Shown: positions 10,801 to 21,497 of the stretch, piece by piece
How positions within the stretch are numbered: position 1 is the first letter of the stretch
How the letters are laid out: each line of letters starts with the position of its first letter
DNA from: Deuterostichococcus epilithicus
Taxonomy: Eukaryota; Chlorophyta; Trebouxiophyceae; Prasiolales; Stichococcaceae
NCBI GenBank assembly: GCA_033439295.1
Contig: JAVTLE010000021.1
Location: forward strand, 372,009-436,008
DNA: 64,000 nucleotides
Direction: 5' to 3'
Program-made: the position numbers and the translations under genes
Notes under the pieces: model-generated
What the model was told of the DNA's origin: nothing
Seen by the model: the letters and a program-made list of their open reading frames with translations, nothing else
Database searches by the model: none

Positions 10801-13800
10801 CATGGCCCCTGATTTGGTGCACCTGACCATGCTGCACCTGCGGGTTTCCACATGCCAGCAGCTGCGTGCCGGCTTCGACCCGGCAGCGACTGCAGATGAG
10901 TGCGGGAGCCGCAGCCGCATTGATGGCAGGCCAGACACGAGCCGACCCAACCCACCAGGTGGCGCGCGGAGTCGCGGCCGATGGACGCCTCGAATTCGTC
11001 AAAGGTGTCCCGCGTCTCCGCCTGCATCCGCGCGTTGAGCTTCTCGAACGCCCGCAGCTGCGGCTCGCACCGCGTGCCTGCGCGGTGGCGGCGGTGCATG
11101 ATTTCAACACGGGTGTAATACGCCGGGGCATCGGTGACTTTTGCACCAGCATTTCGACGAAGCTCGGGACGCCGCAGGTGTGCCGCCCTCCAGTCGCAGG
11201 TGTTGCGCCCGATCAGCGCGGCGCCGCACAGCCACGACGAAGGTTTGGTTGTTGACCATCCCTGTGACCAATCCTGTGGCGAGCAGCATGGCGACCATGT
11301 GCAGAATCAACACTGCTTCATTCCATGTTGCGTTCAAATGGCAGCGCCACAAGTCAAGGACCTGTTCGTTCCCTGAGCTGACTGACGTACAAACCAGCGG
11401 CTACACATGCGCACCCTCCAGGATGTCGTTGAAGGGCAGCAGCATGGCGTCCAGGTTCTCGTGGCAGTCCAGCAGCCCGAACACCTTCTCCGGCGCCCTG
11501 CGCAAGGGCGAAAGCAGCCACCCCTAGTCATTTTTGCCGTTTGGTCCCTCAAAATTGTGTTTCGCATCTCAGATGCCCCACGGCTCCTGATGGCTGTGGG
11601 TGTGCAAAACAGTGGTGCTGTACTCCAACGACAGCATGTTTTTGCGTGTCGATGTGCAGACACCTGAGCGCCATCAAGGGCACACTGCAAGAAGGCAATT
11701 GTAGACAGGCAGCTGATGAGAGGGAACAGCAAGTGAGGACCGGCGCACGCACCGGCGGCCATGCACGATGGCTTCCCCAAAGCTGACTATCTTGGAAAGG
11801 CTTTTGTCGACCACCTCCCCAAAAGCCGCCTCTGCATACTCCCCCTGCACCAGCCCATGCAGCTTCTTCACCATGTGATTGGACAGTTGACATCGCACGC
11901 AGCCTGCGGCCAGCATGCTGCCACATGCATAATGCTGCCAAGAGCACTCGAAGCTACGAGATGGCACACCCAGCTGGCAAACTGCTGCAGATAAACATTT
12001 GGCAGTGGCATATCACCCATGCCGGTGAGTCGGGCAGCAAAAGGGTGGGCAGCAACAGAACAGATGACTGCTGCCACGATCGGGAGGCCCAATCGTGAAG
12101 CATTCACGATCTAGCACCCTCCTCGCCTCGAACTCTACAGAAACTGCACGAGGATGCACCTCAAAGACGCCAGCGGCAAGGCGGCTCTCAGACACAGCAC
12201 ACCGAACCAGCACCCGCAGCGCCAGGATCCATGCCTGCATCCTGCAGGCGTCATGACACACCCGTTTACCATGTGCTGCGTTGTGTGACGCCACATAAAC
12301 CGGAAGCGACACGGAGCAAAGCTTGGGATATACCCGAGTGCTGCAAAGCTCGTGAGGAGGTCGTCTCGACAGGTTGCGCCGCACTTGGCGGACCAATGCA
12401 ATCAAGGCGCATGTCGGTGAGTCTACAGACTGTGACGCCGGAAATCCGGGGTGAGGGTGCGTGCAAGGGCCTACTTCTTTTCCAGAACTGGCCACGGCAG
12501 CCGCGCATAGTCGTCCTTGGACGTGTAGTCGTTGCCCAGCCCCTGAGAATGGCCGACAGTGACGTGAAAAGGGTTCTCTGGAGTGCACACATCATGTGTC
12601 GGCCTGTGGAGCATGCCGGACTGGGCTGCTGCCTGGAGCTGTGCGCTCAGGCTAGTGCCGACATCATGAACCACGGCTGCATCAAGCAAAGCAGGGTCAA
12701 CAGTGTTCTCAAATAGCACTGCCTCAGATCAGCGACGCTCCTCACCGACAGGGTGCGCTCTAGGACAGAGCGCCGGGCCTCGATGAATGTCTTGAAGCAG
12801 CCCGCCTCGCCCGCCGTCAGCATGAGCCCTGCTAATCGTGCTAGCCTGCGGCCACGCCCACCCAATGATCAGGTCCAGGCGGCCTGCGATGTCCACCGTT
12901 GCATCCGTGCAGGCGCGGCAAGGCCTGTTCTTGCAGCTCTGGCGGCAGGCGAGAAGGCCACCGCCTGACTGCAGGTGTTCCAGCTCCAGCCCTCGTTTCA
13001 CATTTTTGGGAAAAGGTACAAAGATTCTACTCTGAGAGACTCTGGGACGTGCCTGGCGACGACGTGAGGCGGCACAGTATCCAGGTCTGTGTCGGAGCCG
13101 GACACCTGTGACACTCCTGATTCCGCCTCGGAAAACACCTGCGCGACATTTGCACACCTGCTCGAGCTTGCTAAGACGAAAATGAACGAAACCCCGACCG
13201 CCAAATGCTGTGCTGTGGTGCGTGTGAATCTCGCCTTAACGGGAATGTTTCCTCGACGTGGCAGCCGAGAGAACAGTCGCCATTCATGCCATGTGCCGCA
13301 TCTGGGATATTGGGGCGGAGGCGCCTGCTGCGTGAGCTTGGTGTCACCTGCTGCATGAGCTTGGCGGCCGACGGCGCGGTGGAGTAGTCGCACAGCAGCG
13401 CCCAGAAGTCGTTGGCAGCCGCCTGCAGGCCCTCCAGCCGCAGCTTGCACGCCGCAGCACCGGCGCGCTCGGCCACCACCATGCCCCTGCGGATTGGATG
13501 ACCCGGCGTTTGAGGCTCCTCCTGGTCGGTCCTGGCCAGGCCTGTTGCACGACTTGCCAGTGTGCAGTGCCCGCAGCATGCACATTTCACAGGCCTACCC
13601 TCCAGGCGAGCATCAGCTGCGATGGCACGACTGCTAGCAGCCATGTCATGGACGTTCTTTGCCTTCCCAGCCACCGCAAGCCATGCGCACAGATCAGCAG
13701 GGATACGCACTGATGCTGCTCGAAGAAGGCAATGCTGCCGTCCAAGCGCTTCATCGACTCCACGAACTCCTCCAGGTTCGTCCGCGGCCCTGCTTTGATT

Positions 13801-14643
13801 GTGGGCTCCACCTGCCCATGCCATGCGCTCGGTTGACGTTGAGGTACTGTGGTGATTGCTGATGATGCGGCCAATGGGCGTCCTCATGATCAGAGACGAG
13901 ACAACCTCGCTCGATGATGCTGTTCGCCTACACATCCACGACTGTGGGAAGCAGGCTCTGTGAAGAGATGTGCCGAGCAGAGACAACCCACATGGCAAGT
14001 GGTGTCCAGGAAGCGCAACGTGGAGTCAGCCCAGGTGCGCGCTGCTTTGATCTTCTCCGACGCCACCGTGAGGCCCTGCGACATGCCAATTGGAAGGCTC
14101 ATCGCAGGCGGGATGGGCTGCTGGAGCGCCCACAGCCACTAGGCAGATGCAGTGTGGCGCAAGCGGTGCAGAGCCACACACAGGCATGCCATGCCAGCGC
14201 CCACGGTAGTGTTCATCCGAAATGACCACGGACTGGTCACAGACGATCTGGGAACACTCCCTGGTTCAGCGATAAGAAACTCGCCTGCACGCGCAGCGCC
14301 ACAGGCTGGATGAGGTGGTCCAGCTCCCCGACGTGCTTGCCGTAGCTGTCCAGCACTGCCGTCGCACTGGACGTGGTGCTCTTGCTCCATTCCAGCCCCT
14401 CACTGCTCGCGCACCAGCGAATCTGTCAGTTAGCGCCTGTTGGTTACAGCAGCAGTTGTGTCCGCTGCCCCGTGGCGAAACCTGCAACGGCGTGTACAAG
14501 GCTGGACCAGAAGTTGCGGATGGTTTATGGGTCATGTTGCTGAGCCAGTATGGGGCTGTAACGCCTTTGTTCGACGTTGGCCAAATGGCGCAGGGAGCGT
14601 ACCGCAGGCGCTCCGCCTGCAGGAGGACCAGATCCGCCGCCAT
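7829..14643 (-). CDS. EXO70: Exocyst complex subunit EXO70
   Basis: EXO70 binds PI(4,5)P2 and tethers secretory vesicles to the plasma membrane. Exons that fit by splice and phase, N to C: 14603-14643, 14291-14384, 13992-14075, 13711-13811, 13348-13486, (gap), 12746-12828, 12475-12542, (gap), 11753-11844, 11415-11497, 10956-11077, 10554-10681, 10055-10190, 9627-9740, 9024-9164, 8524-8733, 7829-7915. Family hallmarks in order: MAADLVLLQAERLR at the start; PEKVFGLLDCHENLDAMLLP; DTFDEFEASIGRDSA; DGTVHPLTAYSLSFLKRLF; FMMNNLHYMVKTV with LGEEWIEQHKDQ; WTIPDGVLRANLRDAL; DKYIKYT spliced to VEDARKLIHNTLFEG near the C terminus. The two gaps (12829-13347 and 11845-12474) must hold exons I could not place; an EARRVLDRE segment near 12110 is one candidate. 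The start is the first ATG of a segment aligning with plant EXO70A N termini. Family assignment is firm. Confidence 0.9.
9541..9626. repeat. Hexamer-like (CAGTTA)n repeat beside an EXO70 splice donor
   Basis: Irregular reiterations of CAGTTA/CAGTTG/CAGGGTA run up to the donor that follows the exon ending at 9627 on the minus strand. It is intronic, imperfect, and may have grown by slippage. Confidence 0.6.
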
Positions 14644-15457
14644 GGCGCTTGGACCTCACATAGCGGCTCTCAGACAACGAATTACAAGACTGCTCAGCAA
14701 GTGCTGAGCAAAGTCTGTCTCACGTCAGCAACCCAACATGCTGACAAGGGCCGAGGTTGTCAGCCTTGAGGCGGACGAATTCGCCTACGCTGAGCGCAAC
14801 AGGATCTGTGAGGTGCAGCCTGGGGCAGCATAAACGATTTCAACAGGCAGGCAAAATGAGGGAACTGCCAAATGTACATCCTGCATATCCTGTGGAAGCA
14901 CCGTGAGACTAATTAGAGGCTGCATTAAAGTAGCTGCAGTGCTCGTTTTCACAGCTGGGAACTTGCAAACACACCTCCGGCTGTTTGACAAACGCATTTC
15001 AATCGCGCGATCAGCAGCATCCGTTGAAACTGTGATGGGCCTGACGGGCATGTGGGCACCGCTGGAAGGCGACAAGCGACGTAAAGCGGACGATGCTGAG
15101 CCGGCCGAGCGCAACGAGATGCAGATCGCAACTCCTTCCGCCTCAACAGGCCGGAACGAGCCGTCTGGTGGTGCAATGACATGTACAGCAGCCGTCCGGC
15201 CTGGTGCGGTGCCGTCATGAGCAGCAGCGGACGACTGCATGTTTCACGTTGCACTTTTTTGGCACGCTGTTCGAACACCAAGGCGCATGACAGCCGCAAG
15301 ATCATCAGGTGCTTCAGGTGGCCTCATGTATGGGATCCGTGGTGTATGGCTACTACTGCCACAGCTACTGTCAGCACCTTGCGGCAGTTGCCCACAAGTG
15401 GATCTTGCAGAGCTGTGAATGTCTTCCAGAAGCGAGGCGATTGTGCCTGCTGCACAG
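14644..15457. promoter_or_regulatory. Divergent intergenic region, EXO70 / WDR89-like
   Basis: The EXO70 ATG (-) lies on the left and the first recognised WDR89-like exon (+) on the right, so this should hold both 5' regions. It must also hide at least one 5' coding exon of the WD40 gene. An open frame starting with an ATG near 15034 (MGLTGMWAPLEGDKRR) is one candidate but could not be joined by a consistent splice. No core promoter motif was identified. Confidence 0.35.
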
Positions 15458-17691
15458 GCGGGCCCGGCAAGGGCGTCGAGGTGCTGGATGTTGCGGCGGC
15501 TGGCGGCATGGTGGCGGCGGCGCTAGCGGACAGCACCGTGCGCCTGTTCAGCGCCGACGGCGATGACAAGCTGGCGGCTGCCCGTTCGCTGCGCGGCCAT
15601 GGCGGGCCTGTCACGGCCGTGGCGTTTGCCTCGCCCAACCTGCTGCTAACGGTGTCGTCGGACGGCGTCAGGGAGCTGAACTTGGCTGCTGGAGATGGTG
15701 GCGATACGGACGTCTCGCAGCCCACAGCAAAGTGCGCAGATGCAGATCTGACACGCACGTGGGACTGCTGCAGCATCTGTCAGCATACCGTCGCCCCAGC
15801 CTCACTTTGCGCAAGCTTGAAGGCATGTATGAAACTCGAGTTGTCATTCACTGCCTTCTCGGCTGCGCCGTAGGTGGCAGGATGCGGGTGGCGGGGAACT
15901 GTACTGCGCCGCAGTCAGCCCGGATGGCCGGTTGCTGGCGGTGGGCGGCGAGGGGCGGCTGCTGCTGTTCGACCGGCGCAGCACCAAGCTGCTGGCGGCA
16001 TTTGACGAGACGCACCGAGAGGCTGTAGCACAGGTGGGTCGTCGCTCGGCTGGCATGAGACTCGCGGTGCGTCAGCATCCTTCGGCTGTCATGGCAGCGC
16101 AATCGGCTAGGGCACTTCCTTCAACAGGATTAGGCGAGAAGGGCCTGCTTGACCCGGGCATGCAATGGAAGGCGGTGGATGCATGCCGAAACCGAACCCG
16201 AACCGCCACCGCATCAACAGCAACTCTCCAGACATCTATTGGCTGCGCGGCAAGGCTGCACATTCATGCTGGACCGTCTGGTGCACAAGGAGCTCCCTCG
16301 CTTCCGAGCACACGCTTTCAGCCGCTGCACCGCGCCTGGACCCGCAGGTGGCTTTCGCTCCTGGGCAGCCGGCAACGCTGGTCAGCGCGTCCGACGATGG
16401 CCTCGTGTCGGTTTTCGACCTGTCGGAGCAAGTCGACGAGGATGACAGCTGGCGTGCGGCGCTGAACCTAGAGGGCGCCGTTGCAAAAATGGGCTTCTAC
16501 GGGGACGGCGGCAGGAAGCTGTGGATGGTCAGCCAGCTGGCGGGGTTGCATCTGTGGGAGTGGGCAGCTGCCTGTGAGGAGGACGTGCCAGGTGCGGAAT
16601 GGGCTGCCGGTATGTGTTTCTGTGTTCATGTGCGCAGCGCAGATTTGTGACCCAGCGGTGGCGGGGTTCTAGGCTGCCAGTATCTGGTGGTCATTTGACC
16701 AGCGAGGATTTCGCAAAACAATGCGCGGTTGTTCTTGCCTTTGAGTCGCCAAGGGAATCCCAGCCCCGTACGCTGTGTGCTTGGCTGTCTGATTCGTGTG
16801 TTATGCCAAGTGCATGGCATGGATGCAGGCGGTGCAGGCTCCAGGCCGGGATCCAAGCACTGCACTGCACTGCACTGCACTGCACTGTGCTGTGCTGTGC
16901 TGTGCTGTGCTGTGGCTGTGCTGCCTCTGCTGCCTCTCAGATGAGTGTGGCATCACTTCGTCAAGCTTCTCGATGCATGGTTGTGCAGGCGGCGAGGGCA
17001 CGCTCGCAGACATACAGGATGCCCGCGGGCCGCTTGCAGCTGCAGTTGCGGCTGCAGCGCCAAGCAACGGCAATGGTGGTGCCGCAGCCCAGCCGGCATC
17101 GTTCGACTACCTGCTGAGCTGCCTATTCCACGAAGCCAGCGGTGAGCTGCTGCTGGCGGCTGGTAGCAACAGCGGAGCCACAGCTGTCTTCCCGGTGCGG
17201 GAGCCGACGAGTGGCGAGCCGGCTGGTTTTGGTGCTCCGGCAGCCTGGATGTCTGGCAGCCACACTGAGGTGAAGCTGATGTTCAAAGCAGAAGCTCTAG
17301 ACGCATTCTGCAGCAACTGTGTTCGCAGCAGGCTTCCTTGGCGGAGTCACGCTCTCCTTTTCTGGCGACAGGGACCGTCTGTGTCGGACAGAGACCTCTC
17401 CAGCCTGCATCCATTGCCACTCAGTCGAGTCTCGATATGTTAAGCGTGTGGTGTCGACGAAGGAGCAGTGCGCCTTCATGAATACCGCTCGGTCCTGTCT
17501 CGGTTTGCCACTGTGCTGCAACTAAGCTTCCATGCTGCAAAATGCAGATTGTGCGTGGCCTTGGCTGGCTACACAGCCCGGCGGGGTGGTTCGTCACCGG
17601 CGGCGAGGACGGGCAGCTGTGCTTGTGGGTCTCGGGCGCAGCTGCAGACCCTGGAGGCGAGGAAGCGCGTGCCAAGAAGCGGCGCAGGTAG
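15458..17691 (+). CDS. WD40-repeat protein, WDR89-like; start unresolved
   Basis: Exons 15458-15666, 15881-16033, 16348-16591, 16989-17269 and 17548-17691 fit in phase; the first begins with two bases of a split codon, so an upstream exon is missing. WD repeats are visible as VAAALADSTVRLFSA, HGGPVTAVAFASPNLLLTVS, CAAVSPDGRLLAVGGEGRLL then LFDRR, TLVSASDDGLVSVFDL, FDYLLSCLFHEASGELLLAA, and a last repeat GWFVTGGEDGQLCLW. The final repeat, with HTE joined to IVRGLGWL just before it, matches the end of WDR89. A low-complexity Ala/Asn/Gly insert sits at about 17030-17090. The protein ends with a basic tail (AKKRRR, TAG) that could act as a nuclear localisation signal. WD40 propellers of this kind are scaffolds; no specific partner can be inferred. 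WDR89 is the best match but other small WD40 families are possible. Confidence 0.75.
16857..16916. repeat. Pentanucleotide microsatellite switching from CTGCA to CTGTG
   Basis: About six CTGCA units are followed without a break by about five CTGTG units, inside an intron of the WDR89-like gene (16592-16988). Confidence 0.85.
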
Positions 17692-19923
17692 TGTTTGGCT
17701 GCGGGACAGTTGCATCGGGAAGAATGGCCCATAGACTGCGCTTGGGCACCTCCTGTGCCAGCAATCTGCTGGAAAGAGTTTTGCAGATCTTGCTTTGGTT
17801 TCAGGCTGCTGCTCCAGCACAGCGGCAAGCGTGCCTTGGCTGACAGCTCGCGCCTGTTGCTGGCTTTATGTGAGTGCAGACTACCGGGTATTTGATGCAC
17901 AGCAGTTGATCTGTCAGGCTGTGTATGTCAGACAAGCGCGAGTCGGCAGTCATGGTACCATTGCAATATAGGTATGGGTTCAACACGATCTGTGCTCCGC
18001 CATACAACAGCTTGTATGCTGCGTAGTAGCAGCGAGTTTGCACAGGCTTGGCTGGGACCCATTGACATAATCATCCTGGCAGATTTGGTCAAAAGGCATG
18101 CAAACCTATCTATTATCTATTGGTAAACTTATCTATTGTGTGCCTGAGGCGACCTCACCAGCCAGCGAGCAATCCTCGTTGCTGTGCTGCGTGGTTCTAC
18201 CATCTGCAGCACCGGAATGGATCCACATTCTGGCGAATCACTGGGGCAATCGTCGCTGACGCACATGGTCTTGCGAGCTGCATCTGTCCCTCACATGTCT
18301 CGATCGTACAGCAAGATCACAGCAACCGTTCCTAGGCTGTTCCCCTCGATGAGAGGCTCGATCACATCGGCAGCCTGGACGCCCAGCCAGCCCGCAAGCT
18401 GCTGCACCACAGGACAGTGCCGGGCGCCGTGCCGAATATCATGGTACACTGATTCACTGAGAACCAGCCCCTCTCACACAGTTCCGTCTGCGGCAAATTC
18501 TGTGGCCAGCGGCAGACATACGAGTATCCAGAATCGGATTCTTCCGATTCGTCGTCCGTAGTCAGCGGCTGTCTGCGCTGGCGGAAGCAGATGACGCCGC
18601 GGGAACGCCAGGGTCGCATGCCGCTGATGCGGCGCCATCACCGCGCGGGCTGCTCGCGAGCCGGCGGAAGCAGGTGAACAGTTGAGTCGCGAGTGAGAGG
18701 TAGTAGATGACGCAAGCGCACGGCACACTGACCATTGCCAGGACTCTGCACAAGGCACAGCCGTGCAATAAGCTGCTCAGTCAAGGCTTGAGACTCTCGT
18801 TGACACGAGTACGCACTCGAGCGTCCGTTCAGGAATCAATCAGACAATTTTGAGCCTCAGGGACGCTACATACCAACTTATGCATGGCAGGCTTGGCTGC
18901 CTCACTGCGCCGCTTACTGGGCCACAAACGCACCTGAGCACAAAGCTTGACTCTGGTGCAACCCGGAGCGCTGGAGTCTCAGCCGTTGAGCTTGAGTGTT
19001 GAAGCTGTTGCGACCCGCCTGAATGAGCTGCAGCAGCAGATTTCGAGGTTCGGCCAGAGGGGCGCTGGGCAACAAATTGGTCACACAGGTGCTTTGGCAT
19101 GCATCTCAGTTGATGGGAGCATTTCATACACCTTCATAAAACTACGTTGATGGATCGATGCACATATCAGGTAGTTAGCAGGGGCTGCACCTGGTGCGCC
19201 TGCTCCTTGATGGCACTCTGTCAGAGCAGGCTTGCTGGCGCACGGCTGATGATCCGTCGAGAAGGAATGGCGCTTTGAATGAATCAATGATGTACTTCTG
19301 CTGAAATTGCACGCTTTTGATCGCGCTTTCCCTCCTCGGAGCTCGCGCTAGTTTTGGGCAGTCCAACATGACCAATGCTGAGGCTGCAGCGTGGAGTCTG
19401 ACACATGTCTGCCCCTTCATCTACCTGTCCGCCTGCAGCAATTTAAGCGGGTGCCATTTGTCGCAAAATGCGCTCGCAGGCGAGGTTCAGGCACGGTCTG
19501 CCTTCAGCGAAGTGGGTGCAGTACTACTAGTTGAACGTGCAGGTGTGTATGGGAGTCCCTAGACCACACTGACAGGTTCGCCACGACCAGTCCACAGTAC
19601 CCCACAATCGGAGTAGGTTGTGCGCATTTACCAGTGTTTACATGAGCCCAGAGTGGCTCCTTTGACGCTCTACTTGGCCAAATATAGAACGCAGCACCAA
19701 CCGGTGTCAACAGCTCCGCTGTGCAAAGCGTTGCTGTGCCATCCTCCCCAACTGCTCTTGGCCAGTGGGCTGCAATCCTGGCTCAGGCGCAGCACCTGCA
19801 GTTCAACAAGTAAGGCTGTCAGATACCGCGCGAGATATGCAGTGCAAGCTGGTTTTCCTTTCAAATTCTATCAGGTTGGGGACAATGACCAATGTGTCAC
19901 ACGCACCTTCAGGACACTGCCGA
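17692..19923. other. Gap between WDR89-like and eS30 genes; possible unidentified exons
   Basis: Most of this stretch shows nothing firm. The best candidate on the plus strand is a segment after an acceptor at about 18334 (LDERLDHIGSLDAQPARKLL, ending at the donor ATG|GTACAC) followed by an in-phase exon after CACACAG at about 18481. That exon ends near 18684 with a plausible C terminus (ASRRKQVNS, TGA). Another is HRNGSTFWRITGAIVADAHG near 18208-18265, but its phase does not join the next exon. No family was recognised. A stretch at 18950-19080 with VATRLNELQQQISRFGQR could be a coiled coil or chance. Confidence 0.3.
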
Positions 19924-20902
19924 CTACGAGGTTGGGTTGCTGTTGGGACCCTGCAGATGTCGACCATTGCAGCAAGTATTCACATCGCGGCGTGGAACGA
20001 TATGGAGCAGACACTTGGATGCACCGTGCGGATGCACAGTGCAGGGGTTGCAGGTGAGTCTGTTTGATGCACAGACTGCGCGAGCGCAGGAGCCTGGTGT
20101 TGGAGGATACACGCACCTTCTTCTTCCCGAAGCCCACAACTGCAATCAGAGAAAACAGCGAGGGTTAACACAGAGCAATGCAGGCGTAGTGCTGCTTCGT
20201 CAAGGTCATTGATGACGCTACATAGGTCGCTACACATCAATCCTTGGAGCTGCCAGGCAGCAGCGGATGCAGACCACCCAAGATCCAAGCCTCTGCTGCC
20301 AGTAGACAGGACGATTTGATGTTGATATTGTCTGACAACGTACCAACGTTCACAAATCGCCGGTTGTACTTGAGGCGCTGAAACGCGCGGCCCTTGGGAA
20401 TCTTCTTCTTCTCCGCGGGCGCCACCTTTGGCGTCTGCGAGCGCACCTTGCCGGCACGAGCCAAGGAACCGTGGACCTTGCCTGCGACGCAGAAACACCT
20501 GCCGCCTGGGCGTCCCGCTGTGCAGATTGTGTATGCGCATGCCTTCTAACCAGCCCGGGGTCCGCACGGCACTCCTCGGGCAGCGTTTTCCCGTCGCGTT
20601 CGCCGTGTGCAAGGCCCGTTGCCAAGGCGGCAAACGCAGGATGAACTTCTGGGACATCCCCCAAATGCACACTGTCCTGTGGCAGGCCCCACGCCACCTC
20701 CACGCAGAGCTTCCGTCCACGCAGAGCTTCCGTTCGGACAACAAGGCTACTACAGCTGCAGCCGCCAGGAAGCCTCTGCTCCAAAAGCAGCGGCCGGGAC
20801 CAGCTGCGCATGAGGGCGAACAGTGGCAAATCCTGCAGTGCCAGCCCACATAGCATCTGCGAGACCGGGCCTGTCTGTGAGTACGACGCACTGCTCACCC
20901 AT
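19924..20902 (-). CDS. RPS30: 40S ribosomal protein eS30
   Basis: Four exons: 20899-20902 (ATGG), 20344-20481, 20117-20139 and 19924-19950 (TAG), 63 residues in all, the usual eS30 size. The protein starts [14 protein letters not shown], continues [20 protein letters not shown] with [11 protein letters not shown], then VVGFGKKK, and ends GPNSNPTS. These are the diagnostic eS30 blocks. The first coding exon is only ATG plus one base; the phases (1+2, 1+2, 0) close exactly, which supports every boundary. There is no ubiquitin-like (FUBI) domain ahead of it, as in plants and unlike animal FAU. The product is a small basic protein of the 40S shoulder. It is head to head with the uL4m gene. Highly expressed in any growing cell, so the upstream region should be an active promoter. 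Confidence 0.95.
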
Positions 20903-21497
20903 GGTTGCAGAGACGCTGTTCGCACGTTAGCTGCCGAGTGCAAAGAGGCAGAGACTCGCCAACTCTGCGTGCTGTATTCAGGCGGCGAGATGACCACTTT
21001 GCAGGGTTTATACTGTGCCAAGCTGCCAACAAGAGCGATTCCGTGGCCCGGCGCAGCACTCCATGGCAGCATTGCACCATTGCCAGATTTGCCACAGCAG
21101 CAGGCAAGTCTGACTCTCGTGCTGCAAGCTTGGGCGCGCGCTCAGTCCTTTTCCTTTATCACTTGGGAGAATCGCTTCTGGCGGTGCAGCGACCAGTCGA
21201 GGGTGTCTCAGGCGGCTGCATGATCGCGTAAGAGGACACATGGCTGCGAGCGGCCTGCGATATGGGTGGCGCCGGCTGCTCTGTCAGGCCACTTCAGGAG
21301 TACAGGTCTGTTGCTGTGGCGCTGGCCGCTTGGACTGTCTCCTTGCAGAATTTCTGCTTTGCATTCATACGTTGCACGGTCAATGTTGATCTTGCAGCGT
21401 CTGCAACAACAAGAGCGTGACCCGGGAGTTTCGCTGCGTGCAGGCCGAGCTGCAGCGAGCGGCGCACGCGCCGCCCGCAGCATTGCCGTCGCTGCTG
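20903..21497. promoter_or_regulatory. Divergent promoter region, eS30 / uL4m
   Basis: About 600 bp separate the two start codons of head-to-head ribosomal-protein genes (cytosolic eS30 on -, mitochondrial-type uL4 on +). The arrangement suggests shared control. No TATA box or named element was identified by eye. Confidence 0.5.

Noticed and set aside
14903-15220. ORF with MGLTGMWAPLEGDKRR as the WDR89-like start
   Set aside because: Could not be joined to exon 15458 by a canonical splice with the right phase; left as a possibility only.
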